Shown here: in pieces, positions 13,900 through 15,219 of the stretch | Layout: the number at the start of each line of letters is the position of its first letter | Numbering within the stretch: position 1 is the first letter of the stretch | Source of the DNA: Candidatus Freyrarchaeum guaymasense | Lineage (GTDB): Archaea; Asgardarchaeota; Jordarchaeia; Jordarchaeales; Freyrarchaeaceae | Assembly (NCBI GenBank): GCA_030587405.1 | Contig: JAUQZD010000005.1 | Coordinates: 1 to 15,219 of the forward strand | Length of the DNA stretch: 15,219 bases | Reading direction: 5' to 3' | Notes under the pieces: generated by a model | What the model saw: the letters and a program-made list of their open reading frames with translations, nothing else | What the model was told of the DNA's origin: nothing | Database searches by the model: none | Translations under genes and position numbers: made by a program

Positions 13900-14718
13900 A
13901 TGCCTAGCTGGCCTATCCACCGGAAACATGTAAGGCTTGCACGCCTGAAGGTGGATGTCTGCTTAGACGTTGATGTTTTGGTGGATAGGGGGGAGTTGAG
14001 GGGAGCTGACGGTGAGGTGGTAAACCTGCACGACTTTAGCCCTTCAGCCCCTAAAACCCTGGCTAAGGCGGTGGTCGCCGTCTACGAGAGCCACGGTGCT
14101 GACGGTGTCAAGTGTGTTCTCCTCCATTACGTGCTAGACTACGTTGAGTATGCTGTAAGGGTGCAACGTGAAGCAAACATGATCGTTAAGGTAGTTGAGT
14201 CAACCATCAACTCCATGAAGGAGGAAGCCCTCCCCCACGAGCTGAGAACACACGTTGAAGCATCGGCGAGCCACATAATCGACTACCTTAAAAGAAACAT
14301 TGACCTTATCCTGAGCGACGTGACCAAGAGCATACGGTGTGAGGAGGAGGTTGCAAACCAGCTTAGGGAGCTAATCAACATAGTGTGCTGGCATGAACTC
14401 TTCAGCAGGCACGTTCTTGGCAGAGGGATGACCGTGAACTTTAGGGCCCTCCAAATGCTCAACGTGAAGGCATATGAAAATTTTAGGAGGAAGCTGGGGC
14501 AGGTGTGCGAAGAAATAGACTTGGACGGCTTCATCCAAGAGCTAAGAGTGCTCATGGCAAGAGTTGAATTGATCCCTAAGCTGGGATACGGGTTTCTAAA
14601 AGCCCTAGACGACGAGGCACGCGGGATGGATAACATTGCGAGGGTGATTAAAGCACTTAGAAAGGCGGTTAAAGAGGAAGCCGACAGGATGTTCGGAGAG
14701 AGGAGGGGGGCTGATTAA
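13900..14718 (+). CDS. Conserved archaeal helical protein with MPSW N-terminus, function unknown
   Basis: The product has 272 residues and a clear promoter and ribosome site. The opening MPSWPIHRKH resembles a group of archaeal proteins that begin M-P-S-W followed by H-R-K/H-x-K-W; I cannot name the family with certainty. A motif LLHYVLDYVEY (about 74-84) has a histidine and an aspartate spaced like HD/zinc-helical folds, and an earlier NLHDFS segment adds another His-Asp. The remaining ~190 residues are predominantly helical, with coiled-coil-like stretches (ANMIVKVVESTINSMKEEAL and the C-terminal KALRKAVKEEADRMF). No signal peptide or membrane segment is seen, so it is probably cytosolic. 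No partner is encoded nearby. A metal-dependent hydrolase or an RNA/DNA-associated helical protein are both guesses. Confidence 0.7.
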   Translation: MPSWPIHRKHVRLARLKVDVCLDVDVLVDRGELRGADGEVVNLHDFSPSAPKTLAKAVVAVYESHGADGVKCVLLHYVLDYVEYAVRVQREANMIVKVVESTINSMKEEALPHELRTHVEASASHIIDYLKRNIDLILSDVTKSIRCEEEVANQLRELINIVCWHELFSRHVLGRGMTVNFRALQMLNVKAYENFRRKLGQVCEEIDLDGFIQELRVLMARVELIPKLGYGFLKALDDEARGMDNIARVIKALRKAVKEEADRMFGERRGAD

Positions 14719-15001
14719 CACGCCCGGAACCCCAAACGGGTTTCCTAATGTTTAATGGTGGTCATTAACCTATGTTAAAGGCGGCACCCTTCAGGAGCCA
14801 TACCTTCAAGCTTAAAGACGCCACTAGGTTCGGTAGTCGTGGAAGCTCACGGGCAACCACACTAATTCAACCATTCCAGAGGGAAGGGAAGTAATGCTGC
14901 CGTCATTCAACCCTATTCCCAAGGAACTAGAGAGGTTTCGATGGGGATCTACGTGACGGCTGGCAGGTGGAACAGAAACCTTGTTTACGACGTGTAAGTC
15001 A

Positions 15002-15095
15002 TCAACGCATGAACCTCTTTTAGGATAGATGATAGATGAGAGGCTTCCCTCTTGAAGGAAGCACGTAGTAACCTTTAAAGAGGATCATGCGTTGA
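15002..15095. repeat. Nested inverted repeat, 20-21-bp outer arms
   Basis: The left arm, 15002-15022 (TCAACGCATGAACCTCTTTT plus A), pairs with 15076-15095 (TAAAGAGGATCATGCGTTGA), with one mismatch and one extra base. Between them, GCTTCC (15043-15048) and GGAAGC (15057-15062) form an inner hairpin. The 94-bp unit has no coding content. It may be a MITE-like element, a structured RNA or a binding site. Confidence 0.75.
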
Positions 15096-15107
15096 AGTGT
15101 AACGGAT

Positions 15108-15117
15108 ACAAATATTA
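15108..15117 (+). promoter_or_regulatory. TATA-like box before the right-end hairpin
   Basis: ACAAATATTA would place a transcript start near 15138-15142, immediately before the hairpin at 15145-15168. Confidence 0.35.
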
Positions 15118-15144
15118 GGGGTGAAGCCGTTCGTTAGAAGGCTG

Positions 15145-15168
15145 AAGCGCCGCCTGAACCCGGCGCTT
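15145..15168 (+). other. 8-bp stem hairpin in a 5' leader
   Basis: AAGCGCCG (15145-15152) pairs perfectly with CGGCGCTT (15161-15168) around an 8-base loop. It sits between the box at 15108 and ATG 15171. Confidence 0.5.
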
Positions 15169-15170
15169 AC

Positions 15171-15219
15171 ATGTTGAAGGACGGGAGGACGTGGAGGTGG
15201 AGCATACGTTTTCGTCAAG
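15171..15219 (+). CDS. Possible start of a gene running past the window
   Basis: ATG 15171 opens a frame MLKDGRTWRWSIRFRQ that is still open at the window end. The promoter is well placed, but there is no strong ribosome site before this ATG. GTG 15196, after GGGAGG, is another possible start in a different frame. Too short to identify. Confidence 0.2.
   Translation, partial: MLKDGRTWRWSIRFRQ

Larger units (their letters stand above)
14719..15219. other. Gene-poor right end with inverted repeat, promoter and hairpin
   Basis: No intact gene is visible for 500 bases. A tiny frame at 14941-14996 (MGIYVTAGRWNRNLVYDV) reads like a protein fragment but has no support. The right half holds a nested inverted repeat (15002-15095), a TATA-like box (15108-15117), a hairpin (15145-15168) and a possible gene start at 15171. 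Confidence 0.4.

Noticed and set aside
14821..14840. tRNA-like GGTTCG motif
   Set aside because: No acceptor or anticodon stems can be drawn around it; no tRNA gene is supported anywhere in the window.

Overview
The window looks archaeal, most likely from a thermophilic member of the Thermoproteota or a related lineage. Good start codons are ATG, GTG or TTG. Several genes have an A/T-rich TATA-like box about 26 bases before the start, and T-runs follow most plus-strand genes. The recognisable products (an S-layer-like surface protein with CARDB repeats and a PGF-pre-PGF-like domain, an archaeal-type RNA ligase, TrmO, a zinc-ribbon threonine synthase) fit an archaeon. I cannot name the species. 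There are no rRNA, tRNA or CRISPR features.

Layout. 1-529: 3' part of a gene for a helical protein with an HYVQD motif and two membrane segments. 530-1659: about 1.1 kb without a convincing gene, holding a perfect 76-bp direct repeat, three TACACGTGTA palindromes and a mirror-image switch in G/C strand skew. 1660-4438: a large secreted, heavily glycosylated surface protein, apparently split by a +1 frameshift near 3467-3510 into a signal-peptide half and an anchor half. 4544-5356: a secreted beta-sandwich protein. 5473-6731: a two-gene unit of a winged-helix regulator and a class II glutamine amidotransferase (YafJ-like). 6732-8362, minus strand: a decayed isoprenylcysteine methyltransferase-like (ICMT/PEMT) pseudogene downstream of an intact RNase HI gene, then a mostly empty stretch. 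8363-9436, minus: an unusual multi-cluster Fe-S protein with an N-terminal helical/HTH-like region. 9745-10998: threonine synthase. 11255-12485: an ATP-dependent RNA ligase broken by a +1 G-run frameshift and a 72-bp insertion bounded by a perfect 33-bp direct repeat. 12482-12755, minus: a probable broken small gene. 12803-13297, minus: TrmO. 13900-14718: an unrecognised helical protein. 14719-15219: a nested inverted repeat, a promoter, a hairpin and possibly the start of another gene.

The genes do not form one pathway. The working parts are housekeeping functions (ThrC, RNase HI, TrmO), a cell-surface module and a redox protein. The most notable feature of the window is repeated gene breakage: at least two large genes (surface protein, RNA ligase) and one small methyltransferase carry one to three small lesions each, next to genes that are fully intact. 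The two most interesting places are the RNA ligase with its in-frame 72-bp repeat-bounded insertion, and the 848-1040 repeat sitting exactly where strand skew inverts.
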